The notes below the pieces were generated by a model. That model was not told the origin of the DNA. It did not search any database and saw only the letters and a list, made by a program, of their open reading frames with translations. The translations under genes were made by a program, and so were the position numbers. This document shows, piece after piece, positions 33,400 through 45,664 of a stretch of 64,000 bases of DNA. The stretch is from the NCBI GenBank assembly GCA_036674765.1, contig JARVKI010000138.1, positions 19,854 through 83,853 of the forward strand. Direction: 5' to 3'. The stretch is from Seiridium cupressi (lineage: Eukaryota; Ascomycota; Sordariomycetes; Amphisphaeriales; Sporocadaceae). Within the stretch, counting starts at the first letter, position 1; every line of letters begins with the position of its first letter.

Positions 33400-36300
33400 T
33401 CAAACTGCCATGGAGGCAAGGTCAATGCCGGACTCTTCTCCGACCGCCTTCTTCAGTACCAGCACTAGCTCGTCGGTTCTTGTCAACAGTGCCAGGTATG
33501 CACCGAGGGCGCTAGCCCAGTGTCGACCGCTTTCCGCTGTCAGTAACTCGCGCGCCGTCAACTTCTCGACTTCGTTTTCGTCAGTTTCCTTCTCGCCTCT
33601 GTCGCTGGACATCTTCGAGGAAACTCTGTTTAGAAGCGGTGTTGGCAGTATCGCAGGTAGTGGCCTGCCGGTCTCTAGTGACCCCTGAAGTAGACTCAGT
33701 ACAGCCATCAAGTCCGCTATGTGCTTCTCGTCGTTGGCCCCGCTAACTTGCATGAACCTAGATTGTAGATGAGGTGTTAGGCGGTTGGTATATAGAACAA
33801 GCTGTGTAATCTGAGAGTTTATGTCGATACAGATATTGCACACCTTGAGCAAAGCCGTAGTATTGATGGTGCTCGAAGAGAATTCGAATTTGAGCAGCGT
33901 GATGGGCTGAATGGATGCTTCGAGGATTTCCTGAGATAAAAGAGCTTCCGTTTCGCAAACTTCCACTAGGTCAGATGGTGGGGAGATCCAAGTTGACGCG
34001 AACAGCGCATACCGCTCCTTGACCGAGCGCAGCTGTTCCGATAAAAGCTCCCTGTAGTGTCTACTACCGGACGGTGGTCGTGGTAGAAACATAACGATGG
34101 TTGAAGCTGCGAATCCGATCAGAACCAGGAGAAGACGGCGCCAAAATACGTTATATCCAACACCTGGAGCACCGTACGTTGGATTATATGTGTCAATCCA
34201 GCTGTACGATACGACCAAATAAATCGTGGACGCCATCATGATACCTGCTGTTATTTGTTCCGGTGGGGCAAATAGTCGCCACCACATCAAAGCCACAACG
34301 GCCACGGCCATGATGGCGGCCATGCCGTATGCATTACCCGGGCCAGATCCGGCTCCGATATACCAACACACCAAACCAAACACGCCTCCTGCCGCGGTGC
34401 CAATAACTCGGACCAGGAGGCTGGATATGAAATCGGAGGTATAAGGTACCAGAGCCATCTGTGACATGATCAGAGCCCACAGTCCTTTTTCGCGGTAGTA
34501 AAAGCCGGCTGAGGTCGTGATGGCTGCGGGAACACCAAGGGCAATCGTCAATATGAGCGTTCGGGCCGCATGCATGCCTTCATCATTGCTGAGCCAGTTG
34601 ACGATTCCAAGGAGAATAGTGCTAGCCTTGGATCGTTGACGTGCATGCGGAGTTCTCATGTTTTCCAGCCTTGTCTTCGCATCGTCCGTGTTCGAAGTCT
34701 TCGTCGTAGAAGACTCCGACTTCTTCGGACCCTTCTGATTGCGGGTCTGATGAACCGATGCAGCTGTTGCGGTTCGCCTCAGGTCGTAGGTCCCGTCCAC
34801 AGTAGAAGGTACCTCGTCTTTGGAAAAGGTCCACGAGAAAAGTTTACTAAGGCCTTTCGGAACCCACACACGCTTATGCTGCCTGCCTTCCTCGATCCGC
34901 CTGATCTGTTGCAGCATTTCTAGCAAAGCATCCGAAAGATTGATGATGCGCTCCTGGTAAAGAAGCCCAATGAGGAAAGCGAGTAGCGGAGCAAGCCGGT
35001 CAGGATCTTCCGAGCGCACTATGTTTCCATTTTCGTCAAAAAGATGAGAATGCGGCTCCAGGAGCTTCTGCGCTGCGGTAGTCTTGAACGTCTCTCCAAG
35101 CTTCTGTAAGTTGTTGATCGCCTCCTCAAAAGGCTCCTGGGTTCTTCCCACTTTCCTGTCGGACTGGTGTTTCAAAGCCTCAAGGATGACGTCGATGGCA
35201 ACCGGCCATGCTTCTAGTACTGGTGGTGCACATGATGAGAGTATGCCGAATGTCTCCAGGACCAATTTCTCAGTTTCCGGATTTCTCGCATGGTCCCTCA
35301 TCGCGAGAGCCTTGGCGATCTGGTGGTGCGCAATGGGAACTCTGAAAGTTGAGCGCGTGCTCTCCAAGGACTCCTCTACAACTGCTAGCAACGCAGTTTC
35401 TTTCACCCTTGAATTTTCTTGGCTAAGTGGCAGTTGCACAAGTGCGCCGAAAGTGACGAGGATTTGACGCAGTGGTTGATGGAGTGCGCTAATGTCGGCA
35501 GGACTCCATCGCCCGTATGAGAAATCCATGGGCAGGAAGTTGATAGATGAATCCACGCTCTTGTATGCCACCGTTATTTCCGCTTTCAGTTGTTCCAGAG
35601 CTTTCACATCGAATCGTCGGCTTGGTTGCTGAAAATGGAGATTCAGGGCATGAAAGAAGCCGGACATTGGGGACAGCACGTTGCTAGTGGTGTCGAGGAC
35701 GATCGATGATGTTGACTTAGGAAAGATGCAGAGATTGCAGACTAGCCCAACGCCGACGGCAATTACTGTAGGTAATATCAAGACCTTTGGGATGGTCCCT
35801 TGGAAGCTCGGAATCAATGGTGCAACAGCAAGGTAGATGTCGGCCACTACCATGGCGAAGATACCGACAAGAGTTAGTTTTGGCGCCGCAATCCGTATTC
35901 GCGACTGGATTTGATGTCATCTTCAAACATTCTAAGTCAATATCCGGGGAAGGAAGCTTACCACCAAGTAAATAAACAATCCCATCATGCAGAAATATGT
36001 AATTGTCACGCGTGTGTCCAACATATATCCGTTGTAGATGGCTACCTGTAGAGCCGGTGTTTGACCAGAGGCCTGCACGATGCCCTGCTGGACAGCTTGC
36101 TGCAGCGCGGTATATTGAGAGTTGAGATCGGATTGAGGTCTGGTGGCGAGAGCTGCTTTCATCGTAATCGTTCCCCAGGCCCAACCCAGCAGCAGACCAA
36201 TGACTATCGTCAGGCCTGCCAGCACGTGAACAAAAACTACCCCCGACGGCGGTACAATGAACAAGACGATACTAGGTTCACGTGAGCTATGATTATGTGA

Positions 36301-36578
36301 CCATGTAGGCAAGGCGCCACACACCATCCGAAAAATGCCGCTTGGCCTATAGCATTAAGGGTCTTGCTGATGAAGATCAGTATAGTCATGATCCAAACGG
36401 CAAGCGAAGATTTGAAAAGAATCGTGAGATCCCTTCGGTTGAAGTGATCAAGCCACCTGGGTATTCGCCGCTTTTGCTTCTGGCCATCTTGAAAGAATGA
36501 CTCCCCAATCGTAGATTCTTCATTTGTTGTGTCGGCTTTGTCGCGTGTGGGCGACTTGCTCACGTTCTCACCTGACAT
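33400..36578 (-). CDS. FUSC/ArAE-type membrane exporter (DUF2421-like)
   Basis: Three exons (36578-36325, 36271-35962, 35904-33400) with 53- and 57-nt introns join in phase to 1,022 residues. The first membrane block lies in exons 1-2 and the start of exon 3 (ILFKSSLAVWIMTILIFISK, CIVLFIVPPSGVVFVHVLAG, then LTLVGIFAMVVADIYLAVAP). A long soluble region follows. A second membrane block (ARTLILTIALGVPAAITTSA, VRVIGTAAGGVFGLVCWYIG, MAVAVVALMWWRLFAPPEQI) precedes a cytosolic C-terminus. Two half-repeats around a large loop are the layout of fusaric-acid-resistance / aromatic-acid-exporter and Bre4-like proteins. It probably exports aromatic or other organic acids across the plasma membrane. Substrate unknown. 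A purine-rich A-tract (36634-36663) lies in its promoter. Intact. Confidence 0.88.
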
Positions 36579-39118
36579 TACGACGGGCTTTGCAGTTCAA
36601 GAGGTGTGACAACTCTGTACTGCGTCTGTAACATAAAAAAAGAAAAAAAGAAAAAAAAAAAAGATTTAGCCGCAAGTCTCCGCAGTTGAATCGCGTCGCA
36701 AGCGCCAAGCTGTGTTGGATTTGCATTATTGATTTGATGGTGGGATTCGTCCCCCAAGTTTAATGAACGATCTACAGAGAGTTAGCCCCGGTTGATCGGG
36801 TCTCCAGACGGAGCCGAGAGTTTACCTAAACCCTCGACGGAGCCAGAAGACTGGGCGGTCTCACTAGGAAGTGCGGGGTGTGCATAATCACCGATAGGAG
36901 CTGGCAATATCCGCTCGGGCTTGCATAACCCATCGCTGCGCTGCGAATGGCCTGGCACAACCACCGGCTCTGAGTTTGACCGAAAGCCAATGGTTTACGT
37001 TTCGATGAGGCAAGTTTCATGGTCCAAATTCAATCCACACCGCCCACAAATGGTCAAGACGCGTACTTTAAGGTTCATGTGCATCACCCAAGACGTAAGT
37101 GGCTGCATCTTTGTTGTACTCTGCGTTTGGGCGTTTGGTGGGGTCTCAGACCTCGTATCTGTCACAGAATAAGCTCTGCTACATTGGTTCAATTTGAGTT
37201 GCCTGTCCGTTTCTATCTGCTTGAAGCGCTAGAAGCGCTGATAACGCTGTTCTAACCCCGTGACTAGTGGTCACGTGATAAGGGGTAATCCACTAGTTTG
37301 ACAGTATCTTGTCTGAGATGAACCTGGACCACAGACCGCTGAACATCATCCCCAAGCCAACTATATGACACCAATCGGTGCTACTCTTCAGACAAATTAC
37401 ACAACCAAATTTAGAAAACGGGCAATTTGGTATCATCTCCAGATCAATGGTTATATGTAATAAGAGTGTAGCTACTTGAAAGACCTGTGTATCGCCTGTC
37501 GAAATCCGCTTACGTTAGTGTGCATTAATAAAACACCCCCGGATCTCCACAGCCGGCCAAGGCGAGCCCAAAGGGCTCAACAATACAGAATAAATTGTCA
37601 AGGCGGAATAAAGGTTATAAAGTAAATTAAATACTGGATTAAATACTAGAACGGTGTCAAAGGCAGAAGGTAGCTATATGTAGTTTATATGTAATGGCTG
37701 TGAAGGTCGATAGTGCAGGTGGCTGGAGTAGCCGTTTTTAAAAGTGCGCACCTTTCAGAAAGGTTGGTTCACTATAAACGGGCAACGCACAAATTGAGGG
37801 TGATGAGTCTTGAGCTAACTAATTTCCCACGGGATTTCTCAGTGGGAAGTTCCCGGAATTGCCCTGAATGGTTGTGGCTTGCCACAACGCCACGGTAAGG
37901 CAACCATAAAGGCCGCTTTTCAACACTTCCTTGGGTGGCCGTATAATTTGTAAGAGCGAATTGCAGTACTGCACATCGAGTACTTACCACTAAGCAAGTA
38001 AACCTCAAGCGGGCACGCATCGGGGATTATTCGACCGGCCAATGGAATTTGATCGACACCCAAACTGCCATTATAAGGTTTTGCTGCCGATTTCTACTTA
38101 ATCCCCATTTTCAACAAATTAGGGTTTACTTTGCGGAATTGCAAAGATAAGTTGAAATACAGGTAGTTAATGGTTGTCTTAGTTACCGGTTCGAGCAAAT
38201 AGTAGCTTAAAACCTATTCTAGTTACTTATGGCTATATCAAAACTGTCATCTCACAGCGGTCAGCGCGTGTATTATCTAAACAGAGCTTCTGTGGATAAC
38301 CACCTGTCACACTAGCTATACTACGACAACCCCTCAAACATTGAGGTGACCAGTACCGTATCAATCGGATGTATCGCGTTGAGTTGCAGACTAGAGCCCC
38401 TATTGGACCCGAGTGAGCTCAGCAACCAGCTGCAGGCGTTCACTGGCCTGGAGAAGCCTATCGAGTTATCTGAGACTTACATGAGTGTCTTGGACTGGTG
38501 GGTGCAATTGTTATTCGTAGAATAGTCTTGATGAATAATTATAAGCATGATTTGTGCCCTAATTATAAAGGGCTGCAAGGCCGCCTCCCTATCGAGATTC
38601 TGCTACCATCACATGCTTAAGATGTGGGAGACATGGCTGTTCAAGTCTGGTAAATCAAAATCACATACCAAGACGTGTGGAAAAACCGATGACAGACAAG
38701 GGGCTAGACTGTAGTACCGAAGGATATATTCAACGCCCATCTGAGGGCCAAGAGAAGTCGTACTAATTTCCGGCCCTTCTTCCGCTGCTGACAGGGAGGC
38801 AACGGCAAAAGCGTTAACCCACATTAGTGGCGTGGTCTGATTACGCGAGCCATCCTCATGGCTCAGTGACCACGATACTTTAGGGGCTGTGGTTTCGGTA
38901 GCTGTGATACAGCATGCTGGTTCGGGATCTGTTCGCTGGAGTTCTCCCTACTCCACAACAACTGTCTCAGTTGCCGGGAAAGTCGTTCAATCCCCGGGAT
39001 TTTGCCTCTACCTGCATAGTAGTGTTATACTGATATCGTTGGGGGTTGTGGTACTTCGATTAAAGGTCCCGTCGGCGATTCCGACTTTTCCTTAAGTATG
39101 AGTTATGTGACACGAAGC
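36579..39118. other. Long gene-poor, partly AT-rich region
   Basis: About 2.5 kb without a supported gene. It starts with an A-rich tract (36634-36663). The 37500-38330 part is AT-rich. A plus-strand open stretch at about 38341-38520 reads as protein-like sequence (EPLLDPSELSNQLQAFTGLE) and may be a gene remnant of unknown family. Confidence 0.35.
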
Positions 39119-39270
39119 CGCAACACCTCTTCCTCGAGGGCCTGGATACAGTTTTGTGTACGTTGTCGGTGTTTCCTGTTCAGCCACTTCCAGAACTCAC
39201 TGCCTTTCAAATACTTTAGACGAAGGATATGAAGTGCAGCAACGTACCGTTGGGCGCGTACAACCTGCTC
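39119..39270 (-). pseudogene. Possible bZIP-like fragment
   Basis: On the minus strand a 50-codon open stretch ends in NRKHRQRTQNCIQALEEEVL, followed by RLR. This resembles a fungal bZIP basic region followed by the first heptads. No start, no full zipper and no downstream frame are present, so at most this is a fragment. The call rests on a short resemblance. Confidence 0.28.
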
Positions 39271-40644
39271 ACCCCTGTTTCCCGATACGGCTTGATGATC
39301 AGATCATACATGGGATCAAACTTAGTCGTCATTAAATATCCGCTATTAAGCATCATATCACCTACCTAATTCTCCAGACAGCTAAGTGTCCAGATCCATA
39401 TCGACTATGCGCTGAGCACGCTCGGCTTAGCGTTTCTCCAGATGTTGCAGATGGCACCAGAAAGATAATGAAATAAACTAGTTCCGGTCACAGTATTAGA
39501 GCACGACGCTTTTCAAGATACTCCCCAGGGTAGAGCTAAACACGATAGTGTGCTGAGTAATGGTAAAAGCAGGGGAATGGTTCCAAATAACGGGGTAGCT
39601 CGTTGCACCACACGGGGTCACCTATTCGGTCTGACTTCACTTCGAGTTAGTGTGCTACGTCTGGGACTGGTCCTGGCATTCGAACCGGCTTTATGTAGTT
39701 CCACTCTATGGGTAGGCTGGCAATCTATTTGCGGAAAACATCTGGCTCCAAGAGTTATCATGTTCATGATATATGTTTCTCAAAAAGAAATAAAAAAAAT
39801 CCTCCCAACATCCTCCCAACATCGCCTCTACACTCTTGGAAACACAGAATCAAAGTACCGTGCAAGTCAATCCCCTTGAATAATATAGATCTCCTCAGGG
39901 CACTCAAGCTTGTCATACCATCCCTTGGTGAAGTCAAGTGGCACGCAGACGATATCCTCTGTAACCGTGACCCATAACAAGGACGCCCTAATTATGCTAA
40001 AGACATCCGTGAGCCTAGCTTTATAGTCTTCCCAGAAACTCGCCATTGTTAGCCGATTGGTGTATGATATATTACCGTCTCGGCCGGCCATCTTCTTCAC
40101 AATGATAGGCCAGTCACGCCCATAGTTAGGGGATAGGACAGAGCCACCTTTCCCGGCTGCTTCGTCAGCTTTCAACGGCCAAAATTGGGGAGAGTCGACA
40201 TCCCTGGGTTTCTCTTCAGATCGGTGACGTTAGGCTGTTTCCTAGGATGACTGTCTCTAGCGGATCCTGTCCCGTGCGCCGTCGATGCATGGAAGGAACA
40301 TCATAGTTCCGGCGATGCGTCTGTCAATAGTAGCCGCCCCATACACTTATCAGTCACCGGCGACGGGGCTGAAATTCTCTCAAATGACCTACGTAGCTAT
40401 GAGTCCGCCTGCATGCGCTATTCCCCAGCCAAAAACATTATCCTCATCTACTTCTGGAATATTCGTACATACGTCACAGCATAGACAAAGTCCTCGGCCT
40501 GGAGGATTCAGTTACAGTTGTCGCTCGGAGCAACGTCAGAGTCGCCAAAGGATGATTGTCGTGGCCAAGCACATGACATCCTGCCTGGAGGAAGTGGCGA
40601 AACCAGCCTTCCGGATATTGTTCTGCGTAAGGCCAATGCCGCGA
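39271..40644. other. Intergenic with a possible fragment
   Basis: A 102-codon minus-strand frame (39867-40175) has protein-like composition (TMASFWEDYKARLTDVFSII) but no known domain and no clear start. No other gene is seen. Confidence 0.3.
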
Positions 40645-40651
40645 ACGAAGG
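40645..40651. repeat. SINE target-site duplication, left copy
   Basis: ACGAAGG directly abuts the poly(A)/T tail. The second copy is at 41058-41064. Confidence 0.6.
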
Positions 40652-41057
40652 TTTTTTTTTTTTTTTTTTTTTCTTTGTGTTGTATTCATCTATCTTAGCG
40701 TACTAAAATAGGCCTTATTCTAAACTTTAATCGCCGTATAGGAATAACCTTAAATTAAGGGTCCGGGGAGAAAATTACCGTTAATTTAACTATAATAAAC
40801 CGATATTTTTTATAATATAAATCTTTATAACAAAAATCCTTTAAAAATACCTTAAAAGCTATCACGGGCCTGTTTTTCCCTAAAGCTAGGCCATGTTTCC
40901 CGGGGAGGGGGTTAATTCTCTCGTAAAAAAGGGATAAAGCTGCCGGACTCGAACCGACGACCTCTGCTCCGATAAGTCTGCTCGCGGCTACTGGCAGCCG
41001 CTTACCGCCTTTTCGGGTAGGGGTTGCCAGGTGCTGCAACTATTACACTAAGCTCCT
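40652..41057 (-). mobile_element. tRNA-derived SINE with poly(A) tail
   Basis: Read on the minus strand, the element opens with a tRNA-like head (AGGAGCTTAGTGTAATAG; A-box-like) and then a B-box match, GGTTCGAGTCC, near 40950. An AT-rich body follows, and it ends in 21 A residues (the T-run at 40652-40672 on the plus strand). It is flanked by the direct repeat ACGAAGG (40645-40651 and 41058-41064; the right copy continues TTTTT), as expected for a target-site duplication. The head cannot fold a proper acceptor stem, so it is not a working tRNA gene. Length about 406 bp. Mobilisation would need a LINE partner, which is not in this window. Confidence 0.75.
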
Positions 41058-41069
41058 ACGAAGGTTTTT
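41058..41069. repeat. SINE target-site duplication, right copy
   Basis: ACGAAGGTTTTT follows the tRNA-like head. The T-run on this side suggests the original site was T-rich, favouring poly(A)-primed insertion. Confidence 0.6.
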
Positions 41070-41967
41070 ATCGGTATATGTTGCCGAGCATCTGGGGCGT
41101 GGTGTAGATTGCCTCTCGATATGGTAGAGTCGTAAGTCTTGAACTCGACACGATATGGCAACATCAAGTCGTAGATACGCAGGGCCGTGGACGGAGCGGA
41201 CATTGCGGTAGACTCGGAAATATTGATGGACTTTTTTGACTTCTGACAATACTTGTCTGATCTGGTGTTACGCGTGATCTTTTGAAGTAGCTAATTCGAA
41301 ATGCCATCAGGTCTGATAGCTAGTCCCTCGTTACCATTAACGTCTACCCCTTATCAAAACTCAAGTGCAAGAGTTACCCACGGCAAACGACGGTGACTAC
41401 TTGGTCAATGGCTCTTGAAGGGCACAAAGTTAGAACTTGGTAGACTAAAAGGAACTTCACTGGTACTCAGTCGCCATCTTCACGTTGGTGATAGTTGGGC
41501 AATCGGCCTTCGTTGTGCAGGTTATGCTTTAGCCCTCTTTCGGCGGCCGTTCGTAGTTCTCCACAGAAGCTGGAATGGCAGGTCATCAACTAGTCCTAAG
41601 CAGTTGTTCTTAACCATGAACTAATATGAAGACAGATGACTGCCATTTTAGTAAGCTATGACCGGCCAGATTTAATGTGTTCCTCTGGCACAATGTTTGC
41701 AGTGAGTAAGCGGCCATAAATCTTGGCCGAGACCCGCATAATAGAACGCATTCGACCTGTGTCCGATCAATATCAGAGTCATTTTCTCGAACTAGGTAGA
41801 TTGACTGGTCGTTCATTGCAGATCCGAGATAATTACCCATGCATACTTTCGCAATACCCCACACGATAGCTTCGAAGCGCGTGGAGTCTTAGGACCGTCG
41901 ACGGAAGCAGTCTCCGGGCGACCTCGTTTTCTCTCCACGGCAGCCAAATTGTACGTCGATTGTCATC
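41070..41967. other. Intergenic
   Basis: No supported gene seen. Confidence 0.35.
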
Positions 41968-42823
41968 ATGACACAAAGCCCTACCCCTCTTAAAGACATT
42001 TTAATCCCAATTGGGGACAAGATTCATCGAAGCCTGATACTTCGTGTTGATTTACGATCATCGCGGTTGGGCTCTAGCCGAGGAATTCCTCGCAATGCTG
42101 TCGACCCAATGCAGCAAGCCGAAGACTACCACGATGCCGAACATTTGCGCGCTCACTCCCCGGAATTGACAGTTCTCGCATCGCCATTTTTAGGATCGGG
42201 CACTTCCTCCGGTGGCGCCTCTCTAACAGCCGCTGGTGACAATCCATACATCAAAGCTGTCATTCTCTTCATGCCTTTCATCTCTAGCAGGTGGGATTCG
42301 GCCAATTGGCCTGATGGTATCATGCAACGTGTATATGCTGAGCGTAGATGACTCGCAACGGATGCGGGTACAGAGCTGGAGCATGTTCAAGCCTAATGTA
42401 GGGCAGCAGGAGATCGTGGGACCATTATTCTCCACGGTTCCACTCCTTAGAATTTCGCTCATAGTGCCCGTCAACTGTCGGACAGGGCTGATACGCCTTG
42501 GGAGAACAATCTTACCCTGCAGAGCTTGTACCACATTCACACAGTTGAGCCGCAAGACTACATTTACAGGATCTCGCCCTGACCCCGGCTGTAGTTAGCC
42601 GCGACAGTCGATCCACTTAGCAGGACGATTGAGGCGCCTGGCGCACGCGGCGATTTTCGAGAAGGCTCAGGAACCAAGACAGTTTGTCCAACTTCGGTCT
42701 GATCCCCTGGGAGATTACAATCCACCGGCTGTTGATACCAACTTTCAGGTGCAGATTGACTCTCTTCTAAGCAACCCTTGGGTAATATCAATGTATCTAA
42801 AGCTTTTATTGGATACCGGATAA
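41968..42823 (+). pseudogene. Alpha/beta-hydrolase-like relic
   Basis: A plus-strand frame (41968-42351) contains ASPFLGSGTSSGGASLTAAG, where GTSSGG resembles a nucleophile elbow, followed by NPYIKAVILFMPF. After stops and phase changes, a second frame (to 42823) carries IFEKAQEPRQFVQLRSDP and DYNPPAVDTNFQVQIDSLL, resembling the end of hydrolase-fold enzymes near the catalytic His. The parts are in the order expected of one decayed gene. The intact gene would be about 280-300 residues. The assignment is tentative. Confidence 0.38.
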
Positions 42824-43497
42824 GTGAAACCTGATTCCACGTGCTTCGGCGCTTTTCGTGCGTCAGTCAGCTCAGAAGATCCCGCCCCATGACACCGACT
42901 TCTTCGACCTAAGACAGATTGGACTAAGGGAAACAAACCGTTGGGACTTGATGCGGCTGAACCTTGCACGCGGCTTAAAATTCGCTTACCCTGTGCAGTA
43001 GGCGATGCTATCGTCGGCGAGCTAGCGGGGATGTGTGTGGAGTCGTTCGGAAATTTCGAGCCAAGAACGGTTTAAGAATGGGTCCCGGATCTCGTAAAAG
43101 GCGCCTAGAATCTATGTACATGAAACAGGGTGAGATTGTGCTTGCATCGTTGCAAGGGGGACAGCCCAGCATCGTGTAGACGACAGCCGAGTTCCTCAGC
43201 TTCCTGTGGCGTTCTGGAACCTCCTCGTCGTAGTACTAGCTCTGGGGTGCCATGTATTCGAGCCGAGTTTCCACCAATTACAATTAAAATCTGGCGCCTG
43301 CAACCTTTCATCACCAGATCGAATGTTTGCACTAGGCTATGGCACAGAAGAATACTGGGGAAATGTACGTCGTGGCAATCCTTCAACTTCCTCGGCACAA
43401 TTGTACCGCATCTCTCAAATTTTCATGCCCTTTTGTCTGAAGCGACTTTGACTTATTCTCAACCTCAAAGTCGTTTCCGGACCGCTAGTATGGGATC
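42824..43497. other. Intergenic
   Basis: No supported gene. It contains the promoter of the rhodopsin-domain gene. Confidence 0.4.
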
Positions 43498-44833
43498 ATG
43501 TCGTCACCGGTGACCCGCGATGGAAACACCGTATCGGAATTCGTAGATCCGACTCTACAGCTCAATCTGGGTTTATGGTTCCTTTTCGTTGGCGCTACTC
43601 TGTTGCTTGCGACGAGAGTTTGGATCAAAATCACCCGCGCTGGTCTCTGGTACGACGACTATATCCTCATAGCCTCATGGGTAAGTGTATGCTGCACTCC
43701 TCTGTTCTCTTGGGCAGCGCAGAGGTCATCTTTGAATTTTCCACTGATAATATTCTGATGGTAGGGAGTGCTCCTAGCCAATGATGCATTGATCAGCTAC
43801 GAATTCGCCACTGGCTATGTCAGCCCGACAGGAGACTGGGAACAACATATGCACATCCTCATCAATGTGTCATCCTGCGGTACGCTTGTCGGACAAGCAT
43901 GGAGCAAAACGGCACTTGGTGTGACACTGTTGCGGATGAGCGGCCGATTGCAGACCTCTATTATTTGGGTGTGCATCTTCATCATGAACGCCTACATGAT
44001 CGTGAAGTGCATACTGCAGTGGGCAAAGGTGTGTGATGGGACGAAAGACTATCAAGCATCTTACCGACTCAACTTTTGCATCTACGCCGACTTTCGCGAC
44101 GACTTCAAGGAAGGAGGTCAGAGTACGTAGATCCGGTCTATCATCCCCAACATTTTGGTATCCAGCTCACACAACGATCCACAGTCGTCAACATCATCAT
44201 GGATTTCCTCTTTGCCTTGTTCCCTTGGTGGATCACCTGGCGACTCAATTTGAAAAAGATGGAAAAGGTTGCGCTCTGTGCGACCATGAGTCTTGGCATG
44301 GTGTATGTATGAACCTGCTTAATTAGTAAAAGCTGTGACTAACAGCGTTCTCAAGGGTTGCTGTCATTGCAGCTATTCGAACAGCATGGAAGGATGATGG
44401 AAACAAACATAATCCATGGTATTACTGTGAGTTGGCGCTTTACTGTGATGGAGTCATCAGAATCTAACATATGTTCCTAGGGCATAACGCAATGTCAAAT
44501 ATCTGGTTAGTCGGCTCTGGGCAATTCCGGCATTGACCAAACCTTGGACGTGCACGTTACTGACTTTGAGTGCTTAGGTATTCGTCCGAAGTAGCGGGAA
44601 CCATTATGGTACAATGCATTCCCGTGCTACGACCTCTCCTCAGAGAAATGGGTAACACCTTGACGTCCCGGAAGCTGGCCTCCACAGAAGATCAGAAAAC
44701 GGCTGCAACGTGGCAAAGATTTGGCTATGAGGCTAAAGTAATATCCATTACAGACAAACAGCGGGGGACCGGGGTCAGGGAGTCCATACGACTTCAAATC
44801 TTTGACGATAGTCCGTTTGATGGACGAAAATGA
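43498..44833 (+). CDS. Rhodopsin-domain integral membrane protein
   Basis: Six exons (43498-43680, 43765-44122, 44185-44302, 44356-44426, 44481-44505, 44578-44833) join in phase to 336 residues. Introns are 54-84 nt with GTAAGT, GTACGT, GTATGT, GTGAGT and GTTAGT donors. The start MSSPVTRDGNTVSE precedes a first helix (LGLWFLFVGATLLLATRVWI) and a short YDDYILIASW loop, which is the typical opening of the fungal Rhodopsin_2/SAT4 family. Further helices include IIWVCIFIMNAYMIVKCILQ and IIMDFLFALFPWWITW. A cytosolic C-terminus follows EVAGTIMVQCIPVLRPLL. Such seven-helix proteins are putative plasma-membrane receptors related to Pth11-like proteins. The ligand is unknown. The boundary of the exon at 44356 is slightly uncertain because another AG lies upstream. 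Confidence 0.82.
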
Positions 44834-45144
44834 TGCATCGCTCCTTCAATGTACACCAAGGTTCAACCCACTAGTGCTCCATTATATTCCAATCTCTGTT
44901 TGACCGTGCCACGAATCCTCACAATATGCTGAGTCCAGACCGTGTGGAAACCCTGTCAAGTGTCGCTAATATCTCTCGGACATCCCCATACACTCCACAC
45001 AGTTTTACGCCCAATCGTGGGATTATACACTTCTCCTCGCCGACCAGCTTCGCGGTACCTACGCCAACGCCTGTTCTTCTTTCTACAGTCCATCGTAGCT
45101 TAAAGTACGGCACGAAGATTCGCAATGTATAGTGGCCCTAGACC
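44834..45144. other. Intergenic
   Basis: Short convergent spacer. No gene seen. Confidence 0.4.
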
Positions 45145-45603
45145 CTACATGATCGTTTGTATCTGCTCATGTGGTAGCTTAGCGACAATGTCGAATGGAT
45201 AAATTTCAGTAAAACTTTCTTCGAACATGTCATCACTATAACTGCAGTTAGGGCCGGTTGATCCATCCGACCAATTTAAAAGTTTCGAAGGAGGGGAAAT
45301 GAAGCAGGGATTTGCCACCATGTATTCATCGCCCGGGTAGTGGTCACCATATAAATTTGATCTCACGACGCTAGCTCTCGGGAACTCAGCCAATACATCA
45401 CTATCGGCCTCTGTAATCTACCAACTGATCGCCCTGTTATAGTCACCAGTCCCACTTTGAAGAAACGATGCACGCTGGAAGACTTCAAGGCGTTCCGGGT
45501 GAAATGTTATGGCGAAGCCTCCGCATGTTGAGCAGATGCTGACAACCATCAGCCCAGAACGGAAGTATTCGACTGGATCATGTGGATGATGTACGAACAC
45601 CAA
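45145..45603 (-). pseudogene. F-box-type protein fragment with an in-frame TAG
   Basis: Two minus-strand segments (45603-45418 and 45417-45145) lie in the same frame and are separated only by TAG at 45418-45420. The second contains GDEYMVANPCFISPP and then EIYPFDIVAKLPHEQIQTIM. This resembles the lead-in to an F-box (LPxE) in a group of large fungal F-box proteins. The sequence stops there, and the expected remainder is missing. There is no clear start. It is a truncated, interrupted relic. Family assignment is tentative. Confidence 0.4.
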
Positions 45604-45664
45604 CGACCAAACTCAAGATGCTAATCTCTTGTGCTGTCTCCAAAATACTGCGATGTCACTCCAC

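Noticed and set aside
40930..41057. A working tRNA gene
   Set aside because: It has box A- and B-like sequences, but the 5' and 3' ends do not pair as an acceptor stem and the distance between boxes is too long. The poly(A) tail and target duplications fit a SINE better.
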